Shown here one piece after another: positions 1-11,981 of a DNA stretch of 64,000 bases (the first letter of the stretch is position 1; each line of letters begins with the position of its first letter). The notes beneath the pieces are model-generated. The model did not search any database and was not told where the DNA came from. It saw only the letters and a list, made by a program, of their open reading frames with translations. The stretch lies in the NCBI GenBank assembly GCA_943736015.1, contig OX031058.1:13789001-13853000 (forward strand). Reading direction: 5' to 3'. The stretch is from Tridacna crocea (lineage: Eukaryota > Mollusca > Bivalvia > Cardiida > Cardiidae). The translations under genes were made by a program, and so were the position numbers.

Positions 1-154
1 TTACCCTATAATACTTTAGCAAAAAAAACAGAGAGACGATCCAACCCCTGGCCACCAGATTACAAATCCTACACCTTCATCAACATTTCTTGGAAAAATC
101 TGGTCACATATTCGTATACTATCGTTCTATTTTTTTTAAGACTTTCATTTTTAA

Positions 155-382
155 TTAACGCTTTCCCAAACCCCTTTTTACGACGCTGATGTGGTAGCCT
201 TTAGAAAACATTGTGGGAAAAGGAGAAAATACTGGTAACCAGCATTTTCTCCTTTTCCCACAATGTTTTCTTCTCTTCACTAATGAAACAAATTTCAAAT
301 TTTCAGCCACTTTCATTTTGTCATCTGCAGATCCTTTTGACTTGGACAAACCTAAAATATTGTCTTTTGGCAATGAGTTTAA
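155..382 (+). mobile_element. TTAA-hairpin element, group A, copy 1
   Basis: Non-autonomous DNA element of the dominant family in this window (see 42587-42814 for a well-preserved example). It starts TTAACGCTTTCCCAAAC and ends CAATGAGTTTAA, close to inverted copies. The central palindrome is 204-270, with arms from GAAAACATTGTGGG to CCCACAATGTTTTC. Several substitutions outside the hairpin make it an older copy. Confidence 0.85.
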
Positions 383-1855
383 GTTTCAGATTCCACTTCT
401 GTCAGCCAAACAATCTTGTTAGATTAAAACTGGCAGGACAGTTCAATTATTGTTTATATGTAGCTTACAGTGAATACCAAAAAAAATCTCACATGTGATT
501 GTGACAGTCTGTACTTCACTTGAGTGACAGTGGATGCTTTAGCAAGACTATGCAAATGCAAGGGCTTGCAAAAAGCCTTCACTGGTCTTACATCTTATGT
601 TGAATAGCCTATCTAATTACTTACAAAGGTCCTCTCAGCATCAAGGATTGCTTTGGTTTTCCCACAAGGCTGTTTAGAAATCCACTGTCTTCTTTTGCTA
701 AATGTTTCCTGCATAAGCTGCTTTAGATGAATTTGGCTCGGCTTCTTTTTACCATACTCTTTCTTCATTTCTTCTACGTCTTCTACATAAGTGTTCATCA
801 TCACACTGATTGTTGGTTCCCATATTTCTAATTAGTTTGAGAGTTTGCATCTAGTCTATGATGTCGCAGAATATGCCATGCGTGCTCGATCTCGAAATAT
901 TTAACACCCCACCCACCTAAAAAGCTCAATGACAAAAATTTGACAGAACTACAAATTGCTACTCCATGAAACTACCCTGTTGATCATTATGAAGAGATAC
1001 TGAGGCCCTAAATATACGAATCTATGATGGAAAGTTCGAAAAGCATGATATTTCTTAAGATTTTGCTGCTGCACGTTTTTGTTTTTTCCGCTGAAGTTGA
1101 ACTTTGCCGCCACCTCAAAACGCTTTATCTGTAAGAAATTCTCACGAGCAAGCGCCCCGATGATACGGTCCTTACTATTGATTTTAATATTCTAATTTTA
1201 ATTTATTGCCTAGAAACAACTGTTGACAACTAATTCATGAAACAAATAAAATTTACAATAGTAAGTTAAAAAAGAAATTTAGAAATAAAAGATCAAAACA
1301 ATTACGGTCACGTGATATGGTGATTTCGAACTCTACACGTTTTCTTCGTAGTGTTTTCAGCACCAGTCATTCGAAAACAGTGGTGTTTTCCGGAAAAACA
1401 GTCGTGTTTTAAAATTCTTATTAATAGTTATTTTTCCGAATTTGACTTCATTTTTGACTGAATTTCTGAGTCGGGTGCCTTTGTCCGCTCGAAAAAGACT
1501 GAAATCCTTCTTTTTACAAGATAAATGTTAAAAAAGATCGGTTTCAAAATCGTTTACCAATTACTAAAACACCAGTGTTTTGGAATATACTGACTCTAAC
1601 CACATCTGAACACACGATTAAAACATGGAAGTTTTCATTAAAAACATAGACATTTTGCAGAGAAACACTTGCTAATCACGTGTCGTGTTTCCGAAATTTA
1701 CAGTGTGACATGAATTGGTTTTTCGAGATAAAATTTTATTAAACGAGTCTACAAATGTGTTATAAAGCGAGACTTTGGCGAGCTTAATAACATTTTTGTG
1801 GACGAGTTTAATATTTTTTTACTTCAAAAACCAATGATTGTCAGATTCTTTTTAT
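383..1855. other. No gene recognised
   Basis: AT-rich sequence without a convincing exon, RNA gene or complete repeat. The words TGGTGTTTT and AAAACACCAGTGTTTT recur around 1340-1580, which suggests a decayed palindromic repeat, but I could not define its ends. Confidence 0.5.
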
Positions 1856-1859
1856 CACA

Positions 1860-2021
1860 TTTAAGGAATGAAGAGAATTTGTTTTTCATGGAGGTATGAA
1901 TAAAAAAAAACCCTATTCACACTGAATGAATCCGCAAAGCGGTTCATACAAAAGTGTGATGAGGTTTTTTTTTTTTTCATACCTCCATGAAAAAAATAAA
2001 GTTATCTTCATTCCTTTTATA
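1860..2021. repeat. Long hairpin with A/T-run stem
   Basis: Inverted repeat of about 160 bp. The left arm has AAGGAATGAAGA, then TTTTTCATGGAGGTATGAA and an A-run. The right arm has a T-run, then TTCATACCTCCATGAAAAA and TCTTCATTCCTTTT. A short loop holds CCGCAAAGCGG. The layout fits a foldback MITE; the family is not known to me. Confidence 0.75.
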
Positions 2022-2841
2022 ATTCAATATTATAGACAAGATACACTCACGGAAATAATTCAAACTAATTGATTTTCTTTAGTTTTAAATCTAACTTTGG
2101 AGTTTCTAAAGCCCCTGCTATACTCATATTTGTATGCCATAAGAATACAATTGGGAAGCAGTTTTCAGACCCCCAATACTAAAAATTAATCAATAGAGTG
2201 AAAGTAAATTAGCAAAGCAGTGTGTAGGACCCTCAAAAGTAACCTTCAGCAAAAGTAGTTCCGGCACAGTAGTAGCCTATCAGAACTCGCCAATATTCAT
2301 GAAAACAACTGATATTAAATTATAACTGTATAACAAGAATTATATAGTCCATAATGTGTTAAAACAGATGCATACATGTATAATGTGCGGTGAAATTTAC
2401 ATGAAGCCTATGAGATTCTTTGACAGGTAAAGTTACATTACGACCGTGAAATTCTTCTGAAAAAACTTGCATATATTGATTTTTTTTCAATCTAACAGTG
2501 ATGAAATAAAAAAAAAAAACTTTACCATGATAAAGAATTCTGACCACTTATTTCCTTCAGGAATCCGCTATGTCAGCAATGTTTCAGAAATGAATCGTAT
2601 AATTACAGTGTATTGAACAAATACAGCACTACTGTCTTATCTTGCACGTGTGTGAGACATGAAAATTCGTAATGGCTGTATTACATTGAAAACAAGGAGA
2701 GTTATGTGATAAATTATGGACCCATAATTGTGTGATGACTTATTTTGTATGACGCATTGCGGAGATACATTAAAGTATTGTCAGGGCGCAGCTCATTGCC
2801 TTTTGTAGATTCTGGAGAATCAGCACAGAATTCGGCTCAAA
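2022..2841. other. No gene recognised
   Basis: AT-rich intergenic or intronic sequence. Only short chance reading frames are present. Confidence 0.5.
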
Positions 2842-3067
2842 TCTTTACCACACAATCCAGACTTTTAACGACCCTGAGAGGGAAAGCTTTTGAAAACATT
2901 GTGGGAAAAGGAGAAAATGCTGGTAACCAGCATTTTCTCCTTTTCTCACAATGCTTTCAACCCTTCTCACAATATATTTTAATTTTTCGGCCACATTTAT
3001 TTTGTCGTCTGCAAGTGCTTTCAATTTGGTCTAGTCCAAATTATATGATGTTAGGTAAAGAGTTAAC
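2842..3067 (+). mobile_element. TTAA-hairpin element, group A, copy 2
   Basis: The left end is eroded (CTTTACCACACAATCC without its TTAA) and the right end reads GTAAAGAGTTAA. The central palindrome is 2892-2958, with one T for C change in the right arm (TTTTCTCACAATG). The 140-residue reading frame over this stretch is only repeat translation. Confidence 0.8.
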
Positions 3068-3376
3068 TGGAAATTTACTCTTTACAAAACGACCACCTTT
3101 TAGCGACCAGACACATGAAGGGAACGACATTTACACAGGGAAGTTAGGTATCTATCATTCACGATGACAGGAGCACCGACTAGTAGTGATTGACAGAACT
3201 CTGATGTAAGATATAGTTACACGACTGTTCTGTTCGAGAAATCAAGAGGTAGGAGAAAAATAGAATAGGGGTACGCCACGACGAATAACGGAAAAGAACT
3301 GTGCTGGATTTTGATAAAGCTCCTCCCAGAAAGGGTTAAAAGCAGGAAATAAATAAAATATTTGGTTTTTTTTTTC

Positions 3377-3495
3377 GGTGAAAGATCTAAATTTATGTCG
3401 TGAATACTATCGGTAATATTTCACTTGTGGCTGCGCCACTCGTGAAAATATTACCGATGCTGTCCACTCGATGAGATAAATTTCGATCTTTCACC
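3377..3495. repeat. GGTGAAAGATC hairpin element, copy 1
   Basis: Imperfect palindrome with outer arms GGTGAAAGATC and GATCTTTCACC and inner arms built on GGTAATATTT and AAATATTACCG. Related hairpins lie at 10147-10247 and 40015-40133, so this is a dispersed foldback family. Confidence 0.75.
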
Positions 3496-4060
3496 GAAGA
3501 GAAAAAATATCCTCTATATACATGTGTATAGAGAAAGAACATCGGCCACTCACAACAAAGGTTCAAGGTTCAATGAGCAGGCTCAACGTTTGGGACCACC
3601 CACATCACGGTACGAGTTAAGGGTCCCAATGGACAATCATCAAGAGTGGTTACTATACGTTGGAAGAATTAAGTTTAAAACTGTATGGGATATATGGACC
3701 AATCTATTGAATAGCACTCTACATTACGTTTCTTTTACCGAACTGGAGTCAGTAATAGAAGACTCAAAGTCTGAAAGATTGACAGAAAAAGACTTCTGAT
3801 TAAAAGGTTAATAAAAGATCCCCAACGTCCAACGCGGATATATTTCCGTTTCTAAAGGCCTTAAATAACGGCTGAGTCTCTGGCTATCAATCTATTTTGA
3901 TGACAACAACAGCAACAGAAAGACAGAACGAAAAAAAAAAAAATCCCTCTCCTACAGGGGATAAAAATCAGGGGCGTAAAATCACGTAATGGTCCGCGAA
4001 AAACGCTTAATGTTGTAAGGAACCACTTGGCCTCGCCTGTAGTTCTGATCGCAGGATAGC
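3496..4060. other. No gene recognised
   Basis: A 91-residue open frame (3524-3799, plus) is present but has no recognisable domain or convincing splice sites. I do not call it a gene. Confidence 0.4.
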
Positions 4061-4332
4061 CATATGGCTTGCAACACGCGGAAAGGGACATTCGGACATC
4101 TGCGTAACGTGTCGTCTCGGATCAGCCTTCGCAGTCCGCACAGGCTAATCCGAGACGACACGTTCCGTTTTGATGCAATTTTCTGTTTTGCACCTGTCTA
4201 TTGAAGGACAAAATCTAAGGTACGTAAAGTGCCGTCTCGGATTATCCTGCACGGACTGCGCAGGCTGATCCGAGACGACACTTTACGCAGATGTCCGAAT
4301 GCCCCTTCTCGCGTGTTGCAAGCCATATGGAG
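4060..4332. mobile_element. Double-hairpin MITE, copy 1
   Basis: The ends are perfect inverted repeats: CCATATGGCTTGCAACACGCG on the left and its complement on the right, extended by GGACATCTGCGTAA and TTACGCAGATGTCC. Inside are two separate hairpins of the type GTCTCGGATCAGCCT...AGGCTAATCCGAGAC. Other copies are at 33926-34167, 46443-46709 and 61258-61500. No coding capacity, so it is a non-autonomous DNA transposon of undetermined superfamily. Confidence 0.88.
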
Positions 4333-4484
4333 TCACAATGACGAAGACGTCTTAGTTTTATGTCTTTAAGATCAGCCAACTAGAAAAGAAGTTAGTGATT
4401 TAATTTAAAAAGAAAAAAAGAGCTGATGTAGCCATATTGTTTACTATATGGACAGGTTCTGTTTTTTTTTAAACATACATGGAA

Positions 4485-4600
4485 AAATACGGTACTTTCA
4501 TTACCAGATCGGACCCGTATACCAACTTTGTGGGGTTTTTTTTTGGACTGATTTTTTTTAATACGTAAAATACCGTACTTTCATTGCCAGATCGATAAAA
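4485..4600 (+). repeat. Short direct repeat pair
   Basis: The phrases AATACGGTACTTTCATTACC and AATACCGTACTTTCATTGCC, each followed by AGATCG, stand about 77 bp apart in direct orientation. This is a local duplication. Confidence 0.6.
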
Positions 4601-5404
4601 GAGTTTAAATTTTGACATCAAGTATCGCCACGTGGACCTCTTTGAAATGTGTTCAAATGATGCCATTGGTGTAAAACAATAACCCGCCCAAATGTGTCCT
4701 ATTTCAGAAACAACTCACTTGCGGAGCCGGTGAAGTTATGCATTAATGTTTTCTTGTAAACACCTTTACTGGATATAATTGAATGGTCAACCAGGTAAAG
4801 TCAAAGCATGTTGTCGATTCATTCCAATACTTGTATCACTTTCAAAAATGAGATTTGGTAAAGATAGACTGTATAATTATAGGGGTTACGTAATAGTGCA
4901 AGATAAAACCTCTGCACGGCCTAGAGACACAAGTACCAGTGGCAGGACCACTGATAGCTTTATGGTGGGATTGTGGGTACAGTTAAATTGAATTTTATAT
5001 CTAGTTTGATGTTGATTTACAGAGTATCTAAAACGTATCTTACGTCACCTGTCGTACGGGTTATGTATACGTTGCCTTGCTCAGAGATATTGATATTTGC
5101 AAAGCTCTATAAAAAAAAGTTTTTCTAACAAAAATAGTCCCTACAAATTTCAAACATACTACATTATAGGTTGCACTTAGTTCTAACGGCCTTGTTTTTT
5201 CTATCACGACCAGAGTTATATTGATAATCAATCCAAAATGTTGTAACCCCGAATATCCATCTTCCATCTTTGACAGCCAAATTTGCACATGTCCATCTGA
5301 TGGAAGGAAACATGAATATAATCGCCAGCCTAATCTACCAACAGGAAAATGTGGTACACCGAATTTCATTTTCATTTGTTTTCCCTCAATAGACGAAATG
5401 TGTC
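4601..5404. other. No gene recognised
   Basis: No supported gene or repeat. Open frames on both strands overlap one another and show no domain. Confidence 0.45.
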
Positions 5405-5642
5405 TTAACCCATTACCACACAATCCCTACATTATTTTGACACCCTTGAGGAAGAAGCCTTTAGAAAACATTGTGGGAGAAGGAGAAAATGCTGGTCACC
5501 ATCATTTTCTCCTTTTCCCACAAAGTTTTCTACCCTTTTACATACATAACAAATTTCAAATTTTCAGTTACTTTTATTTTGTCGTCTGCAAATGCTTTCA
5601 ATTTGGACCAGTCTAATATATTGTCGTTTGGTAATGGGTTAA
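5405..5642 (+). mobile_element. TTAA-hairpin element, group A, copy 3
   Basis: Complete, with ends TTAACCCATTACCACACAA and GTTTGGTAATGGGTTAA. At 238 bp it is slightly longer than the usual 229. The palindrome 5464-5530 has a changed centre (CTGGTCACCATC), so stem pairing is broken at one position. Confidence 0.9.
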
Positions 5643-5724
5643 AGCGTACATCAAGACACAAGTCCGTCTTCATCAACCCTTCTTACGACCGTTCCTGATC
5701 TAATTGTGGATATTTAAAGTAATA

Positions 5725-5840
5725 CAACTTCTGATTTGGTTTAGGTAATCGAAAGTTGTGTTACTTTCAAATTTAGAATATTCTTAGGAATAACAACAAA
5801 ATGTTCTTGAGAATAACTGTTGAATACGGACCCTAGTTAC
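5725..5840. repeat. Fragment of GGGCCCGTATTCACC MITE
   Basis: Contains the ACTTCTGATT, GTTACTTTCAAATT, TTCTTGAGAATAA and GAATACGGACCCT segments found in order in the complete copies at 13545-13742 and 43360-43558. The left half is degraded. Confidence 0.55.
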
Positions 5841-5900
5841 ACAGACCATGCACTCCGCTTTTCGATCTATACTGTCATGTAAGCGAGGCGGATAGTAGGC

Positions 5901-6103
5901 TTAACTCATTATTTACCAAGCGACAAAATTTTAGGTTTGTCCAAATCGAAAGCATTGGCAGACGACAAAATAAAAATGACTGAAAGTTTGATTTTTTTTT
6001 TTTTTTTTAGGTGTAGAAAACATTTTGGGAAAAGGAGACAATGCTGGTTACTAGGCTTCTTTTCAGGGTCGTCAAAAGTAGGGATTGTGTGCTAATGGGT
6101 TAA
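5901..6103 (-). mobile_element. TTAA-hairpin element, group A, copy 4 (one arm lost)
   Basis: Both TTAA ends survive (TTAACTCATTATTTACC and GCTAATGGGTTAA). The palindrome is cut after GGAGACAATGCTGGTTACTAG, and its second arm is deleted. A long T-run precedes the remaining arm. A broken copy. Confidence 0.85.
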
Positions 6104-7049
6104 TCAGCTGTCAAGTGTTATCATAAGCGATTCTTTCCCTCACTTACCTCGGCTGAAAAAGTAAATCTGTGCCATAAAGAAACATGTGCACAAAATTGGA
6201 CTTCCTTTTCAAAATGGAGTTCAAAAGTACGTCCGTTTTATCCAGATCCCACACCATCCCATATTTTAATTCTAAGAACATCTCTCGAAGGACAACTTCA
6301 AACATACAACAACAAAGGCGATGAAAAATAAAATAACTTATAACGGCTTTAATTTCGTCATGTTTTGTCTCGTACAAAAAAGACAATTATTATAAAACAC
6401 TAGGTAATAACGTTACAAGATCTAATTTTAAAGCACGATTCAGTCATTTAAAACAGTCTAGTACCTCGTATGTACTATGGCTATTTCACCCCTCACAACG
6501 CACGTCAGCGTGACGTCACAGGTAGTGATATCGGACCCTTGTTATAAAGTCATTGTGCGTGTTTGGTAAGACTGTTTTTTTTTTTTGTAATCGTTCCTTT
6601 AAATAATCTGAAAGAGTCTTTAGACCCCCAAAGCGTACAATGCCTAGGGACTTTCTTTTTTGTCAAAGCTTTTGTTAACTACTTATTATAATTGAATAGA
6701 CTTCGACCAACTATTAAAACCCAATCACTTTTTGATATTTGGTCAAAGTGTTCGCGCATATAGACATCTGCTTCCTGTCTAAAACATCAGAATATTAAAT
6801 GTATTAATCTAATGTCTTTGATAAATACATGATAGTCTTTGTAGTCCGGTTGTATCCACCCAAGCTAGCCTCATTCTATCTTCATAGCATTATTTTTTCT
6901 TAAAATTTCAACATATCGTCGATTTACTTCTTAAACCCTGTCACAACAGCTTGTTTCAAGCTTCAGGTGGTATGTTTAAGAGGACAACCGACCATATAGA
7001 TCTAGATTGATCGGCTTTTATTGTATCTGTGTTTTACCTTTTTAGGCCA
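6104..7049. other. No gene recognised
   Basis: No exon, RNA gene or recognisable repeat. A small number of homopolymer runs. Confidence 0.45.
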
Positions 7050-7074
7050 GGGAATCCCTCTCAAGGGATTCCCT
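7049..7074. repeat. Short perfect hairpin
   Basis: AGGGAATCCC and GGGATTCCCT are inverted copies separated by a few bases. Isolated; it may be the remnant of a larger palindrome. Confidence 0.6.
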
Positions 7075-7574
7075 TGCCTATAGGGATCGTAAGCTGCCTA
7101 TTCAGACAAAAATGTTGGACGGTGTGTCCACTCTATATCGCTGAGTCCGCCAAAACAACTAGTTTCCCAAGTATATACAGAGATTGCTTATCACACGGTG
7201 TGAATGCTTTCCTTTCCCCAAAGCTTTCATCTGCAAAATGCCATGGAATTGCAAGGGTATTACAATCCTTTAATAACTGACGACTGTGTGTTTTTTATCC
7301 CGTTTTTGTTATTAACACTAACCTAATAAAGGCGTAACCTAATGAACTTGGCTTTATCCGGCAGTTGTGTATTCTTACGCGCTATATACGGTTAATATCT
7401 ATAACGCTCTCTCTTGCACTCCGGATCATTCACACATTCAGGTATGGTGAGATTAACGAACGACGACTCTGCTCGGAGTTTGTCTATAACGTTGTGTTGA
7501 CATTTGGACATGTGTGTCACAAAACACGTCTCCGCTAAAATGCGATTGTAAATAAAGCAAACTACATATAGAAT

Positions 7575-7760
7575 ATTGGCCCGTGTTATGTTTATCACTT
7601 TTTCTTATGTATATCGACTAAATCTAGGGTACTTCAGCGGAATGCTGGAGAAATCGGCCCCTGGAGAAATCGTCCCCAAACTACTTGGCCCGTGTTATGT
7701 TTATCACTCCGGAGAAATCGTCCCCAAATAAAATCTTAGAAAAATCGACCCCAACATCAA
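7575..7760 (+). repeat. Local direct duplications (GGAGAAATCGTCCCC)
   Basis: GGCCCGTGTTATGTTTATCACT occurs at about 7577 and again at about 7687, followed by several copies of GGAGAAATCGNCCCC. This looks like a short duplication followed by expansion of a ~15 bp word. Confidence 0.7.
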
Positions 7761-8057
7761 ATTTCATTCATATCGTTAATCAAGTTGTCTATAAAAATAT
7801 TTTTGAAATTTTGTTGTCTTTAGTATGTACATTATGTGTATTATTTACCTTTATCCAAGAGTTATTTGGTAGTTTTGTCATTGTTTATACAGCCTATTTC
7901 ACAATGATAGGATGTATTTCACACCTTTTACACCTGTCACAAATAGACTACACCTGTGTGATTCTTAAAAATGTCTTTGATTGACTTTGATTTGAAACCA
8001 AATAAATGCTTATAATTTTTTTCTGCAGTCGTTCGCTTGTCATTTAATGTATTTTTT

Positions 8058-8059
<2 letters not shown>

Positions 8060-8089
<30 letters not shown>
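8060..8089 (+). repeat. (CT)n microsatellite
   Basis: Uninterrupted dinucleotide run of about 14 CT units. On the opposite strand it reads as an Arg-Glu repeat in two spurious reading frames. Confidence 0.97.
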
Positions 8090-8093
<4 letters not shown>

Positions 8094-8188
8094 GTGTCAT
8101 ATGACATACTAGCTGTGACCAATACCATTTAGCAGGGGCGTCAGTGTCTCTGACACACATATTTCTAGTGTTCACTAGGGCTTGTGTG

Positions 8189-8482
8189 CATCCGAATATT
8201 TCCGGTCCATAACTTCTACAATTGTGGATGGATTTCAAAATAATTTGGCACAATTGACCTCCATCACGGTTAGATGTGGCATTTGAAACATCTGTTCAAG
8301 TAAGTTCAAGATTAAGGCCACATTGAAGGCCAATTTTTCGTCCGAACCATAACTCTTACATTTTTGGATAGATTCCGATATAAATTAGCATAATGCATTG
8401 TTCTCCATCATGAGCAGAAGTTCCCTTTGAAACATTTATTCAGGTCCAGGGTCTAGCTCAAGCTTGAGAGTCAAGTGTTCGC
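8189..8482 (+). repeat. Two-unit tandem repeat, ~145 bp
   Basis: Two diverged units each contain TCCGNNCCATAACT, then TTNTGGATNGATT, then CATTTGAAACAT or CTTTGAAACATTTATTCA. The wording resembles internal units of pearl-like elements in this window, but neither terminus of such an element is present. Confidence 0.55.
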
Positions 8483-9351
8483 GGGCTTGACACAAGTTGT
8501 CCTTGGACAACGATTATGAATTAGGATTAACGTCTTTTTATATTATGTAGATATAAATATCGAAGCTCAAGTCACTGTGACTTGTCCGTAAAATAGGCAA
8601 GTAAAATAGGAAAACCGAGCCTAATCGTTTTCCTAAAACAACCCAACCTTTTTACAGTATTTTATTGAAAAAATATTTTGGCTAAAAGAAAATTTGCTTG
8701 TAACAAGCAATTCCTCCCAATTTCCCCAAAATCTTACTTTTCAATATACACGAAGAACTACTTTGGATTTTCATCTACAACTTCCTTCAAATATGACCAG
8801 TTCAAAATTTCGTCGACTTGTGGAAGGTAGAGACAACATGACCAACTGCCATATCACTCCAATCTTTATTATTCATTACATTTTACCTTGATATCTATCT
8901 TACATGTATTTCATTGAAATCAATGAAAATAAATATGTTTTTGCGTCATAAATGTAAAAAATAAAGTCATTCAGGACTACAAGACATCACATGTCTCAAA
9001 AAATTTAGATACCAAAAGTTGGTATTGCGCCGATTGAATACGGTTCAATTTTGACTTGGGATTGTTTACAAGCACGACAAATTACTAAGTATTCTAAGCC
9101 ATTATCAAGCACCCCATAACTGTGAGCACATGCCTAGCTCTGGCTTTCTAGTATCAGTTCAAAATTTCCTGATAAAACCAAGAATTCCAGGGGCTTAGTG
9201 GAATCCGCTTGTATCCCTGTCCGTCTACCTGTTTGTAAATTGACCTCATGTGTTGTTTCGTATCCTCAATTTCCTGGCCTTCAGTACTATCAGTACTTTG
9301 ATTTTTCAACGGCGTAACTTGTAGATCTACTTGGCATGTGCTTGACCTAAT
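8483..9351. other. No gene recognised
   Basis: AT-rich sequence without a supported feature. Confidence 0.45.
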
Positions 9352-9567
9352 TTAACCCTTTCCCAAACGACAAATTCCAGACTCTTCCAAACTGAAAGAG
9401 TTTGCAGACGACAATTTTAACTTTCATAACAATGGCAGAAAATTATCAGAAAACATTGTGGGAAAAGGAGAAATTGCTCGTTACAAGAAATTTCTCCTTT
9501 TCCACAATGTTTTCAAATGTTCTGCAGACACGTAAAAACTAGAGCTTGTTTGGGAGAGGATTAGGTA
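9352..9567 (-). mobile_element. TTAA-hairpin element, group A, variant centre, copy 5
   Basis: The left end TTAACCCTTTCCCAAACGA is intact and the right end GTTTGGGAGAGGATTAGG is mutated. The palindrome is 9449-9514. Its centre reads AAATTGCTCGTTACAAGAAATTT, partly like group B, on group A flanks (TTGCAGACGACAA). Confidence 0.8.
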
Positions 9568-10088
9568 ACTGTTGAATATTAATGAGGGGGTAGGGTTTAG
9601 GTACGCATGCGCAGTAAATCCAGATAAACTCCAGATAAACTGCGACGTTTAAATGGATAAATGATCAAAATAAACCTGCGTTGGGTAGTTTATAGAAGAA
9701 AGACGGTCAAAATTTTTCAAATATGAGCGTTCTGATTGGATAGAAAAGTAGGACAAAGACTAACTTCATATCGTACTTACTTTTCAATATGGCGGACATA
9801 AGTTATGAAAATGCCCAGGTGCGATATCACTTCCTGTGACGTAGGTTGTTACCCTTGTATTCTGCAACGTTCAATTTTCCGCTGATAAGTGGGATCAGGA
9901 AAATATGCGACATGATTTATTCAGTATGTGCATGGTAAACACTAAACAGCGTGTGCCATTCAAGCAGATAGAACTATGACGTAATTTACCCTACATTTCT
10001 GGCGCCTTACGTAAGATTGTCATCGTTGTTATGCAGAAGGGGGGCGCCACGGGGAATTAGAGAAAACAACTGTACTTGACTTTAAGTA

Positions 10089-10112
10089 GGCTTACAAAAA
10101 ATTTTGTAAGCC
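10089..10112. repeat. Perfect 24 bp palindrome
   Basis: GGCTTACAAAA followed by its exact complement TTTTGTAAGCC with a 2 bp centre. It lies shortly upstream of a GGTGAAAGATC hairpin and may belong to the same larger element. Confidence 0.75.
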
Positions 10113-10146
10113 GCCCACCCTTCAAAAAAGGGGTTAGGGGCATGAA

Positions 10147-10247
10147 GTGAAAGATCGAAATTCATTTCATTTTGTGAACATCATGGCGCATGAGGGAAAA
10201 TATTAGCGATGATGTTCACGAAATGAAATAAATTTCGATCTTTTACC
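10147..10247. repeat. GGTGAAAGATC hairpin element, copy 2
   Basis: Arms GTGAAAGATCGAAATTCATTTC and GAAATGAAATAAATTTCGATC with an inner GTGAACATCAT...GATGATGTTCAC stem. Same family as 3377-3495. Confidence 0.8.
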
Positions 10248-10249
10248 GA

Positions 10250-11285
10250 AAAGAAAAGCAAATAGACCTAACCTCTTTATCTATTTATTGAATTCATCCA
10301 TATGACATATACATGTTCGAAGCACAAAATGTTACAATAGAGGAAAAGAACAGTTTACAAACGTGAGGAAAGAAAACTAAGTTGTTCGCAAAATAGGTAA
10401 ACGGTAAGGTAAAACCAATATTTATTAGACGTTATGTTTCATAGCATAAACAACCGCAGCTGAAACAAGAAACCGATCAAAATGTATTCTTAGATTATAA
10501 ACTAATTTAGAACCAGTCAGAAGTTTTACTGGGAAATTGCCCACGATTTGGGCTGAGTTTACGAAATCGGTTTCGGAAGTAATTTGATTGTTTTGAGACA
10601 AACTTTTATAGCAAGGGCAATAACGAGAAAAACAGTCATTTGAAATCTAATTATGTTTATTTGTCTTGAAAATTCGATAATGTTTTTGATAAGGATTTTT
10701 TTTTATTTCTGGTTTACGCCTTCATCTACGCTTTACTATCAGTAATGTGTAATACTGTGTATTTAGCAAATTTTTTTTTTCCTGAAGATAGTATGGACGT
10801 GACGTAACTGCCTTGGTGCAAAAAAAAAAACCGCATTGCGCACACTTTACAAAAACAGAAATGTCAAAGACGTCACCGGAGGCAACCAAATAGATTCTAC
10901 AATTCATTCTTTTATGGAGGGGGGTGGGGTGGGAAGAGCCCAATGCCCCTCCAGGGAAATGCCTCTCCCCTCTATCTCTCTATCAGCATTACGCGCCGCT
11001 TTGGCATCTACTTTATTTTAAGTTAGCTTCGCCCATGAATATATCTCATAGACTGGCAGCTATATATATTTTGTTATTCCATTACTGAATTCGTATGTTT
11101 TCTTTTTATCCCATCGAGCTCAAAGTGTTTTAAGAATAATCAATCCGAAAACTCATGGCTCTAGCTATCCATCTTTCATCTTTGACAGACAAATTTGCAC
11201 TTGTCTATCTCACGGCAAGAAACATGAATACAATCGTTATTCTCCGGTAGTATATAAATCGTATACTGACTACACAACCTCAGAA
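10250..11285. other. No gene recognised
   Basis: AT-rich stretch with several A- or T-runs. Two overlapping frames around 10722-11021 show no domain or splice context. Confidence 0.45.
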
Positions 11286-11550
11286 ATATGTGACCCGTCA
11301 CGCAAAAAGGGACCTTCTGGGAACTGCGAAAAGTATCAACCCTGGTCAGACTGCGCAATTACGCAGGCTGACCAGGGTTGACACTTTTCGCTTTTATGAT
11401 ATTTTATGTATGGAAAGTGGTCATTCCTTATTGTTATACAATCATTTTTGAGCTATCAGCTCCAATTGACCGGCACTCTCGTTGATCTGTTTTCAGCTAA
11501 TTGATGTACAGAATCCCAGATGGTCCCTTTTTGCATTACGGGTCACATAT
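11286..11550. mobile_element. ATATGTGACCCGT MITE
   Basis: Inverted ends ATATGTGACCCGTCACGC and its near-complement, each continuing into AAAAAGGGACC, give about 29 bp termini with three mismatches. An internal hairpin ACCCTGGTCAG...CTGACCAGGGT lies near 11340-11385. A TA at each outer edge would fit Tc1/mariner-type target duplication, but this cannot be separated from the termini themselves. No coding capacity. Confidence 0.85.
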
Positions 11551-11569
11551 TCTTCTGTTGTCATTTGAT

Positions 11570-11695
11570 TTAACCAGCAGGCTGCTAAGTGCGACTTAAT
11601 GACCTTTTGCAGACGATATGGATCAAGATCAGACTGCAATGAACTTGCAGTCTGATCTTTATCTTCTCTGTCTGTACAAAGAGCAAAGTGTTTCA
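11570..11695. repeat. GCTGCTAAGTGCGACTTA hairpin element, copy 1
   Basis: Starts TTAACCAGCAGGCTGCTAAG and contains the stem AGATCAGACTGCA...TGCAGTCTGATCT. Relatives are at 31064-31168, 41450-41568, 46358-46440 and 55319-55425. Confidence 0.7.
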
Positions 11696-11971
11696 ACATA
11701 TTTATTTATTATTCTGCAAAGAAATTTCTCGTGATCTGATTGGATAATATACCCCGATCATATATATCATGTATACTGGCAAAACAAACATAAAAGCAGT
11801 TTCCCTTTCGGGAGCCCCGTATACATGACTATACTATCAGCACAACATCCAAAAAGGCGGCGTCGAGCAAGATTAACATCAAGATTATGCGCTAAGCTGC
11901 ACGTTGTAGCAAATATTACCAAGGTTTCGGTGACGTCAGTCTCCAGTGACATCAGTTTTCATTGAATTGGG

Positions 11972-11981
11972 GCACCAAGAA
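11972..11981 (+). repeat. Target duplication, left copy
   Basis: GCACCAAGAA abuts the left end of the inserted MITE and matches GCACCCAGAA at 12342-12351 in nine of ten positions. Confidence 0.7.

Noticed and set aside
2745..3167. 140-residue reading frame
   Set aside because: Its middle is a translated TTAA-hairpin element and the rest has no domain.
5221..5616. 131-residue reading frame
   Set aside because: More than half is a TTAA-hairpin element; the remainder is non-descript.
7937..8253. Two frames rich in Arg-Glu
   Set aside because: Produced by the (CT)n microsatellite.
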